A stretch of DNA of 64,000 nt from Candidatus Aphodovivens avistercoris (GTDB taxonomy: Bacteria > Actinomycetota > Coriobacteriia > Coriobacteriales > Eggerthellaceae). The notes under the pieces are model-generated. The model did not search any database and was not told the DNA's origin. It worked only from the letters and a program-made list of their open reading frames with translations. Positions 56,747 to 64,000 of the stretch are shown piece after piece. The stretch spans positions 1 to 64,000 of the forward strand of contig DVIW01000007.1 in assembly GCA_018710945.1 (NCBI GenBank), written 5' to 3'. Numbering within the stretch: the first letter of the stretch is position 1; each line of letters begins with the position of its first letter. A program made the translations under genes and the position numbers.

Positions 56747-57748
56747 CTATATCCCGTAGAACTCCGTGGTCAGCGGGCGGTCCGTCAGAAGCTCGCCCGC
56801 GCGGCGCGGGTCGGCGCCCTCCCATACCACGCGGCGCACCATCTCGGTGATGGGCAGCTCCACCCCGTAGTGGGCCGCCAGAACGCCGATGGTCTTGCAG
56901 GCCAGCGCCCCCTCCGCCACCATGTGCGTCTCGTTCGTGAAGTCCTCCAGCGTCTTGCCCTGGGCCACCATCTTGCCGAAGCGACGGTTGCGCGAGTGCT
57001 CGGAGGTGCAGGTGGCGATGAGGTCGCCCGTGCCCGCCAGGCCCATGCAGGTGATGGCCTCGCCGCCCGCCTTCACCACCAGGCGACTCATCTCGGCCAG
57101 CCCGCGCGTCATCAGCATGGCGGCGGTGTTGTCGCCGTAGCCCAGCCCGTAGCTCACGCCCACCGCGATGGCGATGACGTTCTTGAACGCCGCGCACAGC
57201 TCCACCCCGGCCACGTCCCGGCTCACGTAGGCGCGGAACCTCGGCGCGGCGAACACGTCGCGGAAGAACGCGGCCGTCTCGTCAGAGGGGCTGGCGATGA
57301 CCGTGCCCGACGGGATGCCGCGCACCACTTCTTCGGCGTGGTTGGGGCCGGACAGCACCGCCAGGCGCTGCGCGTTGCCCATCTCGGCCTCGAACACCTC
57401 CACCGGCAAAAGCCCGCTTTCCGCCTCGACGCCCTTCGAGCAGATGATAAGGGGGAAGTCCGCGTCCACCACGTCGGCCAGAGCGCGCGCCACCCCGCGC
57501 AGAAGCTTCGAGGGCGTGACGATGACCGCCGCGCGGGCGCGCAGCAGCGCGTCGTGGTACGACGTAGTGGCCACCACGTCGGGATGCAGGTCCACATCGC
57601 TCAAGTAGCGCGGGTTGCGGTGCTTCGAGTTGATGGACGACACCACGTCCGAGCGGCGCGCCCACAGGCTGACGTTGTGCCCGTTGCCCGCCAGAAGCTG
57701 CGCGAGCGCCGTTCCCCACGACCCCGCGCCGATGACCGCTATCTTCAT
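56747..57748 (-). CDS. gpsA: Glycerol-3-phosphate dehydrogenase [NAD(P)+]
   Basis: This 333-residue enzyme reduces dihydroxyacetone phosphate to sn-glycerol-3-phosphate for phospholipid synthesis. The dinucleotide motif GAGSWGTALA (7-16), SGPNHAEEV and the catalytic Lys in AFKNVIAI (about residue 190) are clear. The ATG at 57748 follows AAAGGGG. It sits downstream of plsY, whose product uses the glycerol-3-phosphate made here. Confidence 0.96.
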   Translation of the reverse strand: MKIAVIGAGSWGTALAQLLAGNGHNVSLWARRSDVVSSINSKHRNPRYLSDVDLHPDVVATTSYHDALLRARAAVIVTPSKLLRGVARALADVVDADFPLIICSKGVEAESGLLPVEVFEAEMGNAQRLAVLSGPNHAEEVVRGIPSGTVIASPSDETAAFFRDVFAAPRFRAYVSRDVAGVELCAAFKNVIAIAVGVSYGLGYGDNTAAMLMTRGLAEMSRLVVKAGGEAITCMGLAGTGDLIATCTSEHSRNRRFGKMVAQGKTLEDFTNETHMVAEGALACKTIGVLAAHYGVELPITEMVRRVVWEGADPRRAGELLTDRPLTTEFYGI

Positions 57749-57933
57749 GGCCTTGCGCCCCTTTCGCTCGATGCCTCCACGCGGCCTGCGCCCGCGTGCG
57801 ATCCCGCCTCGCGCCGCAGCACTGCGCATACGCGGCTTGCGCCCGCACGCGTCCCGGCTCCGCCCTGCGGCCGCCGTCGCAAGCGCGCCCGGCCCGCGTC
57901 CGACGCGCCCGGCCGCCGTCCGCGCCGTCCTCC

Positions 57934-58587
57934 CTACGCTTCCTTCTTCTTCTGCCCGATGCGGCTTTCCGTGCCCGCGCGCAAACGCGCGATGTTGCTG
58001 CGGTGCGCCCAGATGACGGTGAGCGCCGCCACCGTGCAGCACGTCCAGGCCGGCCACGCGCCCCAGAAGAACCACAGCGACACGAAGGGGCAGGCCACCG
58101 CCGCCGCCAGCGAGCCGGCCGACACGTAACGGGTCAGCGCTACCACTACGATGAACACCGCCAGCTCCACCAGCGCGCCCACGGGCCCGAACGTGAAGAA
58201 CAGGCTGCCCACGGCAACCGCGATCCCCTTGCCGCCTTTGAACTTCAGCCACGGGCTGAAGATGTGGCCCCACACGCAGGCCAGAAACGCGATGCCCTGG
58301 TAGGTGGCGTAGGACAGAGGCGAGCCGTCGGTCAGCCCGCCGCCGGGCACGAACAGCCAGCACGCGACCAGCGGCAGCGCGCCGGCCAGCAGGCCCTTGC
58401 AGAAGTCCAGCACGAACACCGCCGCGCCGCCCTTCTTGCCCAGGGTGCGCATGGCGTTGGTGGTGCCGATGTTGCCGCTGCCGTGCTGGCGGATGTCGGT
58501 ATGGTAGAACGCCTTGGAGATGACCACGCCCCAGGGGATGGACCCCAGAAGGAAGCAGACGACGAACAAGCACACCGCTACAAGCAC
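57934..58587 (-). CDS. plsY: Acyl-phosphate:glycerol-3-phosphate acyltransferase
   Basis: This 217-residue membrane protein with five to seven helices acylates glycerol-3-phosphate using acyl-phosphate, the first step of phospholipid synthesis. The three PlsY motifs are visible: GSGNIGTTN (about 38-46), KFKGGKG (about 112-118) and the C-terminal AHRSNIARL. The GTG at 58587 is preferred because AGGAGG lies 5 bp upstream; an in-frame GTG 24 bp further upstream has none. It lies between der and gpsA. Confidence 0.95.
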   Translation of the reverse strand: MLVAVCLFVVCFLLGSIPWGVVISKAFYHTDIRQHGSGNIGTTNAMRTLGKKGGAAVFVLDFCKGLLAGALPLVACWLFVPGGGLTDGSPLSYATYQGIAFLACVWGHIFSPWLKFKGGKGIAVAVGSLFFTFGPVGALVELAVFIVVVALTRYVSAGSLAAAVACPFVSLWFFWGAWPAWTCCTVAALTVIWAHRSNIARLRAGTESRIGQKKKEA

Positions 58588-58704
58588 GAAAACCTCCTCG
58601 ATTCCCTTCACGCCGCGCTGCCGCGCACCCCGCGCGCAACGCGCGAGGCGCCGGCCGCGGCCCCTCTCCGATGCGCGCCGCGCCGGCGGGCCCCGCCGCG
58701 GCCG

Positions 58705-60021
58705 CTAGTCCTTCTTCTTGAAGCGCAGCTGGACCGGCGTGCCCTCCAGATCGAAGGTCTTGCGCAGGCGGTTCTCCAGGAAGCGCTCGTAGTTGTCGTC
58801 CACGATGTCGGGACGGTTTACGAAGAAGGTCAGGCGCGGCGGGCAGGTGCCGGTCTGCGTGACGTACTTCATCCGCAGCACCGCCTTGCCCTTGCGCACG
58901 GTGTGGCCCTCTTCGCGGATGGCGCCCAGCCAGGTGTTCAGGCGGTTGGTGGGCAGCATCTGCGTGTAGCCGGCATACGCCTTGTCGATGGCCGTCCACA
59001 CCTTGTCGACGCGCTTGCCGGTCAAAGCCGAGATGGCCACCACCGGTGCGTAGCCCACGAACGTCATGCGGTCGGCGATGCGCTCGCGGATCTCGGCCTT
59101 GCGGTCGGGGCCTTCGGCCAGATCCCACTTGTTCAGCACGATGATCAGCGCGCAGCCGCGCTCGGCGGCATATCCTGCCACCTTCTGGTCCTGGTCGGTC
59201 AGGCCGATGGACGAGTCGATGACCAGAAGCGCCACGTCGGCGCGGTCGATGGCGCGCATGGCGCGCACGAAGCCGTAGTACTCCACGTCCTCGTCGATCT
59301 TGCTCTTGCGGCGCAAACCGGCCGTGTCCACGATGGTATAGCGCGTGCCGTCGTGGACGATGGTGGTGTCCACCGCGTCGCGCGTGGTGCCCGCCACGTC
59401 CGACACGATGGAGCGCTCCGAGCCCACCATGCAGTTGGTCAGCGAGCTCTTGCCAGCGTTGGGCCGCCCGATGATGGCGATGTTGATGGCCGGCTCATCA
59501 TCGTCGTCCTCGGGAAGCTCCACCTTGCGCAGCTCTTCCACCACAGCGTCCAGAAGGTCGCCCGTGCCGTGCCCGTGGATGGACGAGATGGGCCACGGGT
59601 CGCCGAGCCCCAGCTGATAGAACTCCCACACCGCTTCCTCGCGGGAGGGGTTGTCCAGCTTGTTCACGGCCAGGAACACCGGCTTGTCCGAACGGCGCAG
59701 GATGCGCGCCACTTCGTCGTCGTCGGCGTTGATGCCGGTCTTGCCGTCCACCAGGAAAATGATGGCGTCGGCCTCGGCGGTGGCAGTGAACGCCTGGTTG
59801 CGGATGGCGCCCTGGAAGGCGTCGTCGTCGTTCATCTCGATGCCGCCGGTGTCCACCAGGCGGAAGCGCACGCCGTTCCAGTCGGCCTCGTGGTAGGAGC
59901 GGTCGCGCGTCACGCCGCGCATCTCGTGGACGATGGCCTCGTTGGCGCGGGCGATGCGGTTGACGAAGGTGGACTTGCCCACGTTGGGGCGCCCCACCAC
60001 CGCGACAAGCGGCAGATTCAT
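58705..60021 (-). CDS. der: Ribosome-assembly GTPase Der (EngA)
   Basis: This 438-residue double GTPase is required for 50S assembly. Both G domains have P-loops (GRPNVGKST and GRPNAGKSS), DTGG/DTAG switch motifs and NKLD/NKWD specificity motifs. A KH-like domain ends the protein. The ATG at 60021 follows AAGGAA. The DUF512 gene lies 46 bp upstream on the same strand. Confidence 0.97.
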   Translation of the reverse strand: MNLPLVAVVGRPNVGKSTFVNRIARANEAIVHEMRGVTRDRSYHEADWNGVRFRLVDTGGIEMNDDDAFQGAIRNQAFTATAEADAIIFLVDGKTGINADDDEVARILRRSDKPVFLAVNKLDNPSREEAVWEFYQLGLGDPWPISSIHGHGTGDLLDAVVEELRKVELPEDDDDEPAINIAIIGRPNAGKSSLTNCMVGSERSIVSDVAGTTRDAVDTTIVHDGTRYTIVDTAGLRRKSKIDEDVEYYGFVRAMRAIDRADVALLVIDSSIGLTDQDQKVAGYAAERGCALIIVLNKWDLAEGPDRKAEIRERIADRMTFVGYAPVVAISALTGKRVDKVWTAIDKAYAGYTQMLPTNRLNTWLGAIREEGHTVRKGKAVLRMKYVTQTGTCPPRLTFFVNRPDIVDDNYERFLENRLRKTFDLEGTPVQLRFKKKD

Positions 60022-60067
60022 AGCAGGTTCCTTCTTCTTGCTCTTGCGTTTCCGGTGCGCTCTTCGC

Positions 60068-61504
60068 CTAGGGAAGAGGGGAAAGCGCGCGGGCCAGCCG
60101 CGCGGTTTCCGCCAGGTACTCGTTCGGGTTACAGGATACCACGGACGCCGGGCAGCCGGCCGCCTCGCTCACATCCTCCAAGGTCCACCCATCCAGGGTC
60201 AGGCCGTCGTCGTTGAACATCACCTGCGGCAGCAGAAACAGCGTCCGGGCGCCCTCGGCAGCGCTTGCGTCCTCGGCCGCGGCGGCGGCACGGATGGCGC
60301 GCGCCACGTCGTCGCCGGCAAGCAGGCCGGTCACGTCCACGTTGCCGCCGAAGAAGTCGTTCTCCACGTACAGCGGCTCCATCAGGCCCGAAAGCGGGCT
60401 TTCCGCCAACAGCGCGTCGAAGTGCCCGCGCAGAGCCTCGCCGGCGACGTAGCGCGCCCGGACTCCGACTGCCTTGAGCGCGCGAGCGCACTCCCGGGCG
60501 ATGCCCGCCCCGTGCGCGGCGCGCCACTCGTCGGCCCGCGAGCGCACGATGCCGATGCCGTCCTCGAACATGCTGAAGTCGCCGTAATCGTCGGTGGACG
60601 GCAGGTTGTCCAGCAGCGCGTCGCCGAAGGCGCTGCGGTAGAACTCGTCGGCGGCGAACACCCACGGGGTCCCCCGCTCGGCCCGCGCGCGGCGCCGGAA
60701 GGGCTCGATGAGGTCCAGAACCGCGCGGGCGGCGCCCGGCTCGTTGAAGCTGCGGTCGAAGGCGCGCTGGTGGCGCGTGTAGCCCAAGGGCACGATGCCC
60801 ACGTTCAGGATGCCCGGCCGCGCCCACGCCCATGCGAGCGTCTCGCGCAGGGCCTCCCCGTCGTTGGCGCCCGGCACCAGCACGATCTGCGCATGCGCCT
60901 GGATGCCCGCCGCAAGCAGCCGTTCCAGCGCGTCCAGCCCGTGCTGGGCGTGGCGGCCCATCAGCTCCCGGCGCACCTCGGGCGCGACGGCGTGCAGCGA
61001 CACGCGCAGAGGCGAGATGCGCTGCTCGACGATGCGCCGCTCGTCGTCGGCCGAAAGGTTGGTCAGGGTGACGAAGGTGCCGGACAGAAAGCTCAGGCGG
61101 AAGTCGTCGTCGCGCAGGTACAGCGAGGGGCGCAGGCCCTTCGGCAGCTGGCGCATGAAGCAGAAGGTGCAGGCGTTGCGGCACTGCTTCACGCCGTCGA
61201 ACACCGCCCCGTCGAACTCGAAGCCCCAGCTCTCGCCCTCGTCGCGCTCAAGCTCCACTTCTCCCGCGTCTCCGTCAAGATCGACGTAGGACACCTCGAT
61301 GGCGTCGTCGGCGGAAAGCCAGCGCCAGTCGATGAGGTCGCGCAGGGGATGTCCGTCCACCGCCAGGATGCGGCAGCCGGGCACGAAGCCGGCGTCGTCG
61401 GCAGTGCTTCCCGGCTCCACCGCGGCCACCAGCGCGCCGGCACCATGCATGGCGCATCCGGCGTCAGCCGCAGCCTCGATGTCTTTGGTGGGGTATCCTG
61501 CCAC
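60068..61504 (-). CDS. DUF512 protein with PDZ and radical-SAM-like domain
   Basis: This 478-residue protein starts with a PDZ-like domain (about 24-80), then a cysteine motif CRNACTFC (about residues 107-114; CxxxCxxC as in radical SAM 4Fe-4S sites) in a TIM-barrel-like region, and ends with the DUF512 domain (about 270-470). The family is widespread in Gram-positives and commonly lies next to der, as here, but its reaction is unknown. The GTG at 61504 has AGGAAGG upstream. It starts 13 bp after the M23 peptidase gene stop. Confidence 0.88.
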   Translation of the reverse strand: MAGYPTKDIEAAADAGCAMHGAGALVAAVEPGSTADDAGFVPGCRILAVDGHPLRDLIDWRWLSADDAIEVSYVDLDGDAGEVELERDEGESWGFEFDGAVFDGVKQCRNACTFCFMRQLPKGLRPSLYLRDDDFRLSFLSGTFVTLTNLSADDERRIVEQRISPLRVSLHAVAPEVRRELMGRHAQHGLDALERLLAAGIQAHAQIVLVPGANDGEALRETLAWAWARPGILNVGIVPLGYTRHQRAFDRSFNEPGAARAVLDLIEPFRRRARAERGTPWVFAADEFYRSAFGDALLDNLPSTDDYGDFSMFEDGIGIVRSRADEWRAAHGAGIARECARALKAVGVRARYVAGEALRGHFDALLAESPLSGLMEPLYVENDFFGGNVDVTGLLAGDDVARAIRAAAAAEDASAAEGARTLFLLPQVMFNDDGLTLDGWTLEDVSEAAGCPASVVSCNPNEYLAETARLARALSPLP

Positions 61505-61517
61505 AGGGCGCGCCTTC

Positions 61518-62651
61518 CTACAGGTAGCCCATCGGGTCCACGGCCACGCCGTTCAGCTCCACCTGGAAGTGCAGGTGCGCGCCGAAGGAGTTGCCGGTGT
61601 TGCCCACCGCGCCGATGTTCTGGCCCCGCTCCACCTGCTGGCCCACCGACACGTACACGGCCGACGAGTGCATGTACTTGGTCACGAGCCCGTTGCCGTG
61701 GCTGATGACGATCCAGTTGCCGGCGCCGCCGTTGTAGCTGCCGTCGTTGGTGGCGTAGATCACCGTGCCGCTGTCGGCCGCGTAGTAAGGCGTGCCCTCG
61801 CCAGCGGCGAAGTCGACGCCTTTGTGGAAGGAGTTGTCGAAGGTGCGGTAGCCGAAGCTGCTGGAGATGCTGGCCGACGGGCAAGGATGCGCGAACTGGC
61901 CGGTGCCAGAGACGACCGAACCGCCCGGGCCGCCGCCCTGGGACTGCGCCGCCTCGGCGGCCGCGGCGGCCTGGCGCGCGGCCTCGGCCTCAAGCTCTTC
62001 CTGGGCCTGCAGCTCGGCTATCTCCTCGGTGATCTTGTCGGCTTCCGCGCGCAGCGAGGCCTGGGTGGCCTCGATCTCGGAGCGCAGCTCGTCGGCGCGC
62101 TGCATCTCCTCGGCCGCCACGCGCTCTTGCTCGGTGTGCTCCTCGTAGGCCGCCTCGGCCTCGGCGCGCACGTCCTTGGTCTGCTGGACCAGCGCGGCGT
62201 CCTGGTCGATGATGCGCTGCATGGCGTCCCACGCGGTCAGGAACTCGTCGAAGGAGCTCGTGCCCAGCACGACATCCAGCAGGCTGGACGAGCCGCCGCT
62301 TTTGTACATGGAGACGGCGCGCTCTCCCAGCTGGCCCTGCAGCACGACCAGCTGCGCCTCGGCGTCCTCCATGCGCTGCTGGGCGTCCTCGGCGGCGGCA
62401 ACCGCCGCTTCGTGGGCGGCCACGGCTTCGTCGTAGTCGTCGTTGGCGGCGTTCAGGTCGGTCTGCAGCGCGTCGATGCGCTGCATCAGCTCGTCGGCCT
62501 GGGCCTGCAGCTCTGCGGAGGTTTCCGCATAGGCGGCGCCGCCCGAAAGCGGGGGCAGCCCGGCGACGGCAAGCGAGCCGGCCAGGACGAGGGCGCACGC
62601 GCCTGCGGCGGCGCGACGGCAGACAGTGCGTGGTGTGTTTCGAGATTGCAT
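61518..62651 (-). CDS. Secreted coiled-coil M23 peptidoglycan endopeptidase
   Basis: This 377-residue protein has a signal peptide (about 1-42: basic start, hydrophobic core, AYA-type site), a long coiled coil (about 45-220) and a C-terminal LytM/M23 metallopeptidase domain (about 255-377) with zinc motifs FHKGVDF and HLHF. All ligands are present, so it is probably active. The coiled coil resembles EnvC/PcsB proteins that are activated by FtsEX. The ATG at 62651 is preferred; a GTG two codons earlier is possible. Confidence 0.92.
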   Translation of the reverse strand: MQSRNTPRTVCRRAAAGACALVLAGSLAVAGLPPLSGGAAYAETSAELQAQADELMQRIDALQTDLNAANDDYDEAVAAHEAAVAAAEDAQQRMEDAEAQLVVLQGQLGERAVSMYKSGGSSSLLDVVLGTSSFDEFLTAWDAMQRIIDQDAALVQQTKDVRAEAEAAYEEHTEQERVAAEEMQRADELRSEIEATQASLRAEADKITEEIAELQAQEELEAEAARQAAAAAEAAQSQGGGPGGSVVSGTGQFAHPCPSASISSSFGYRTFDNSFHKGVDFAAGEGTPYYAADSGTVIYATNDGSYNGGAGNWIVISHGNGLVTKYMHSSAVYVSVGQQVERGQNIGAVGNTGNSFGAHLHFQVELNGVAVDPMGYL

Positions 62652-62701
62652 ATGCACCTGCTCTTTCGTTTTCCGCTGCGCGGGGGCGCAGCATCCCCCG
62701 C

Positions 62702-62707
62702 ATCATA
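62702..62707 (-). promoter_or_regulatory. -10-like box upstream of M23 peptidase gene
   Basis: TATGAT on the minus strand about 50 bp before the start, downstream of the ispH terminator. The -35 is unclear. Confidence 0.45.
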
Positions 62708-62751
62708 GCAAAAGCGAACGGTGCGGGCGAACGCGCCCCCAAGATGCACAG

Positions 62752-62781
62752 AAAACGGCCCTGGGGAGCAGAGACGGGCCG
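62752..62781 (-). terminator. Terminator after ispH
   Basis: A 6-bp GC stem (62756-62761 with 62776-62781) with a 14-nt loop is followed on the minus strand by GTTTTC. It begins 2 bp after the ispH stop. Confidence 0.6.
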
Positions 62782-62783
62782 CC

Positions 62784-63641
62784 TTACGCGCAGGGTAGCG
62801 CGGCCAGGGCCGCTTCCACGGCAGCGATCTGGTCCTCGGGCGTGGAGGCGCCCGCCGTCACGCCCACCACGGCGCAGCCGGCAAACCATGCGGGGTCCAG
62901 CTCGGAGGCGTCCTCCACGTGGTGGGTGCGCGCACAGCGCGCGCGGCAGATGTCGGCCAGGCGCGTGGTGTTGGACGAGTTGCGCCCGCCGATCACCACG
63001 AAGGCGTCCACGTGCTCGGCCAGCGCGGCGGCGGCCTCCTGGCGCTGGCGGGTGGCGAAGCAGATGGTGTCCTTCACCACCGGCTCGATGCCGCGCGCGC
63101 GCAGCTGGGCGATCACCGCGTCCAGCGCGGCGCGGGTCTGGGTGGTCTGCACCACAACGCCCACCGGCTCGCGCAGACCCTCCGGCAGATCCTCCGGCGC
63201 GGCCACCACCGACACGCGCGCGGCGTCGCCGCAGGCCTCGCAGGCGCAGGCGTGGATGCCCTCCACCTCGGGATGGCCCGCCTCGCCCACCACCACCACG
63301 TGCATCCCCGCGCGCGCCAGCGACGCGGCCGCCTTCTGGGCGCGGGCCACGTGCGGGCAGGTGGCGTCCACCAGCGGCAGCCCCCGCTCCTCCACGCGCC
63401 GCTTCACCGCCGGGGTCACCCCGTGGCTGCGGATGATGACCGTCTCGCCCGCTTGCGCGTCCTCCGTCGACGCCACGGCGCGCACGCCCTCGGCGCTCAG
63501 GCGGTCCACCACGCGCGGGTTGTGGATGAGCGGCCCCAGCGTGCAGGCGCGCCCGCCGCTGGCGACGGCCTGAAACGCCAGGTCGAGCGCGCGCTGCACG
63601 CCGTAGCAGGCGCCGGCTTGCTCGGCGCGCACCACCTTCAT
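62784..63641 (-). CDS. ispH: 4-hydroxy-3-methylbut-2-enyl diphosphate reductase
   Basis: This 285-residue Fe-S enzyme performs the last step of the MEP isoprenoid pathway, giving IPP and DMAPP. The three cluster cysteines are in GACYGV (about 12), DATCPHV (about 94) and DTICFAT (about 190), and the conserved Glu/His motifs (IRSHG, TTQT) are present. The ATG overlaps the plsC stop by 4 bp and follows GGGGGAGG. Confidence 0.96.
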   Translation of the reverse strand: MKVVRAEQAGACYGVQRALDLAFQAVASGGRACTLGPLIHNPRVVDRLSAEGVRAVASTEDAQAGETVIIRSHGVTPAVKRRVEERGLPLVDATCPHVARAQKAAASLARAGMHVVVVGEAGHPEVEGIHACACEACGDAARVSVVAAPEDLPEGLREPVGVVVQTTQTRAALDAVIAQLRARGIEPVVKDTICFATRQRQEAAAALAEHVDAFVVIGGRNSSNTTRLADICRARCARTHHVEDASELDPAWFAGCAVVGVTAGASTPEDQIAAVEAALAALPCA

Positions 63642-64000
63642 CGGGCCTCCCCCGCCGCCGGGGCCGCCGCGTCGCCGCCGGCCAGCTCGGCGGTAGTGTG
63701 GTGCGGGATGGGATGCTCGGCGAACACCGCCGAGAAGTCGCGCCCGCCGGGGAACAGCGCCGCCATGTCCACCTGCTCGCGCGGCACCTGCTGCGACAGC
63801 GCGAAGCACTCGCGCATCGCGTACCACGCGCAGCCGTCCAGGCGGTCCTCCTTCGGCAGGAAGTCGAAATCGCTCACCAGCAGCGGGTCGCCGTACTCCA
63901 CGGTGATCTTCGGGAAGCGGAAGAACTTCCCCTTCTGCTTCACCAGCTCGGCGTTGCGCACGGTCATCGGCAGGATGGGCGCCTTGGCCATCTTGGCGAT
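63638..64000 (-). CDS. plsC: 1-acyl-sn-glycerol-3-phosphate acyltransferase, C-terminal part
   Basis: The reading frame is open through the window edge, so the N-terminal part with the HxxxxD motif is missing. The visible 120 residues begin IAKMAKAPILPMTV, which matches the region after the EG motif of PlsC-type acyltransferases, followed by a variable tail. The plsC-ispH coupling (ATGA overlap) is conserved in this group. Assignment rests on this short match and on context. Confidence 0.7.
   Translation of the reverse strand: MAKMAKAPILPMTVRNAELVKQKGKFFRFPKITVEYGDPLLVSDFDFLPKEDRLDGCAWYAMRECFALSQQVPREQVDMAALFPGGRDFSAVFAEHPIPHHTTAELAGGDAAAPAAGEAR

Overview
The window is high-GC (roughly two thirds G+C by eye), gene-dense bacterial chromosome. 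The order tig-clpP-clpX-valS, the order plsC-ispH-M23 peptidase-DUF512 radical-SAM protein-der-plsY-gpsA, an orphan FAD-dependent oxidoreductase beside an anion transporter and a LysR regulator, frequent GTG starts and CCA-encoding tRNAs together suggest an actinobacterium of the class Coriobacteriia, most likely Eggerthellaceae (Eggerthella/Gordonibacter-like). This placement is inferred from gene content; no marker was aligned. About 50 protein genes, four tRNA genes and many hairpin terminators can be supported. There is no phage, IS element, CRISPR array or rRNA.

Layout. 1-8.2 kb: a multidrug-type ABC exporter cut by the window edge, a YceD-like protein and a coiled-coil protein, thioredoxin, a patatin-like phospholipase, an UPF0145 protein, a CPA2 antiporter, and a MerR regulator diverging from a DUF554 membrane protein through a promoter with a 19-bp spacer. 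8.2-18.8 kb: thrS, a membrane zinc-ribbon protein, valS, clpX, clpP, tig and a small membrane protein. 19-21.6 kb: tRNA-Lys and tRNA-His (minus), a long NYN/OST-HTH protein and tRNA-Leu (plus). 21.8-30 kb: a Bce-like ABC transporter (minus) facing its probable response regulator and histidine kinase (plus), then a CPA1 antiporter. 30.3-34.9 kb: LysR, FAD oxidoreductase and SLC13-type permease, all minus, reading like one metabolite uptake/conversion cassette. 35-42 kb: argS, a 1.1-kb non-coding block, argF, tRNA-Arg(UCU) and ilvBN. 42-51 kb: a short orphan ORF, an AIM24 protein, serC, coaD, rsmD, recG, a FakA-like kinase, an Asp23 protein and rpmB. 51-64 kb: a CT398-like zinc-ribbon protein, a Nif3-like protein, a PHP phosphatase, a cysteine desulfurase, rpe, an MGMT-family protein without its acceptor cysteine, gpsA, plsY, der, a DUF512 protein, an M23 peptidase, ispH and the end of plsC.

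The most unusual stretch is the non-coding block between argS and argF (36718-37855). It holds nine consecutive 11-bp iteron-like units (37146-37244), a lower-GC segment, three DnaA-box-like 9-mers in the same orientation spaced exactly 33 bp apart (37312-37386), and a pair of 16-mers 21 bp apart. This is the best candidate in the window for an undescribed element. Other points of interest are the Cys-to-Ala MGMT homologue, helically phased GTAAGG boxes in front of the Bce-like transporter, the NYN/OST-HTH protein with a very long disordered linker, and the oxidoreductase/transporter/LysR cassette.
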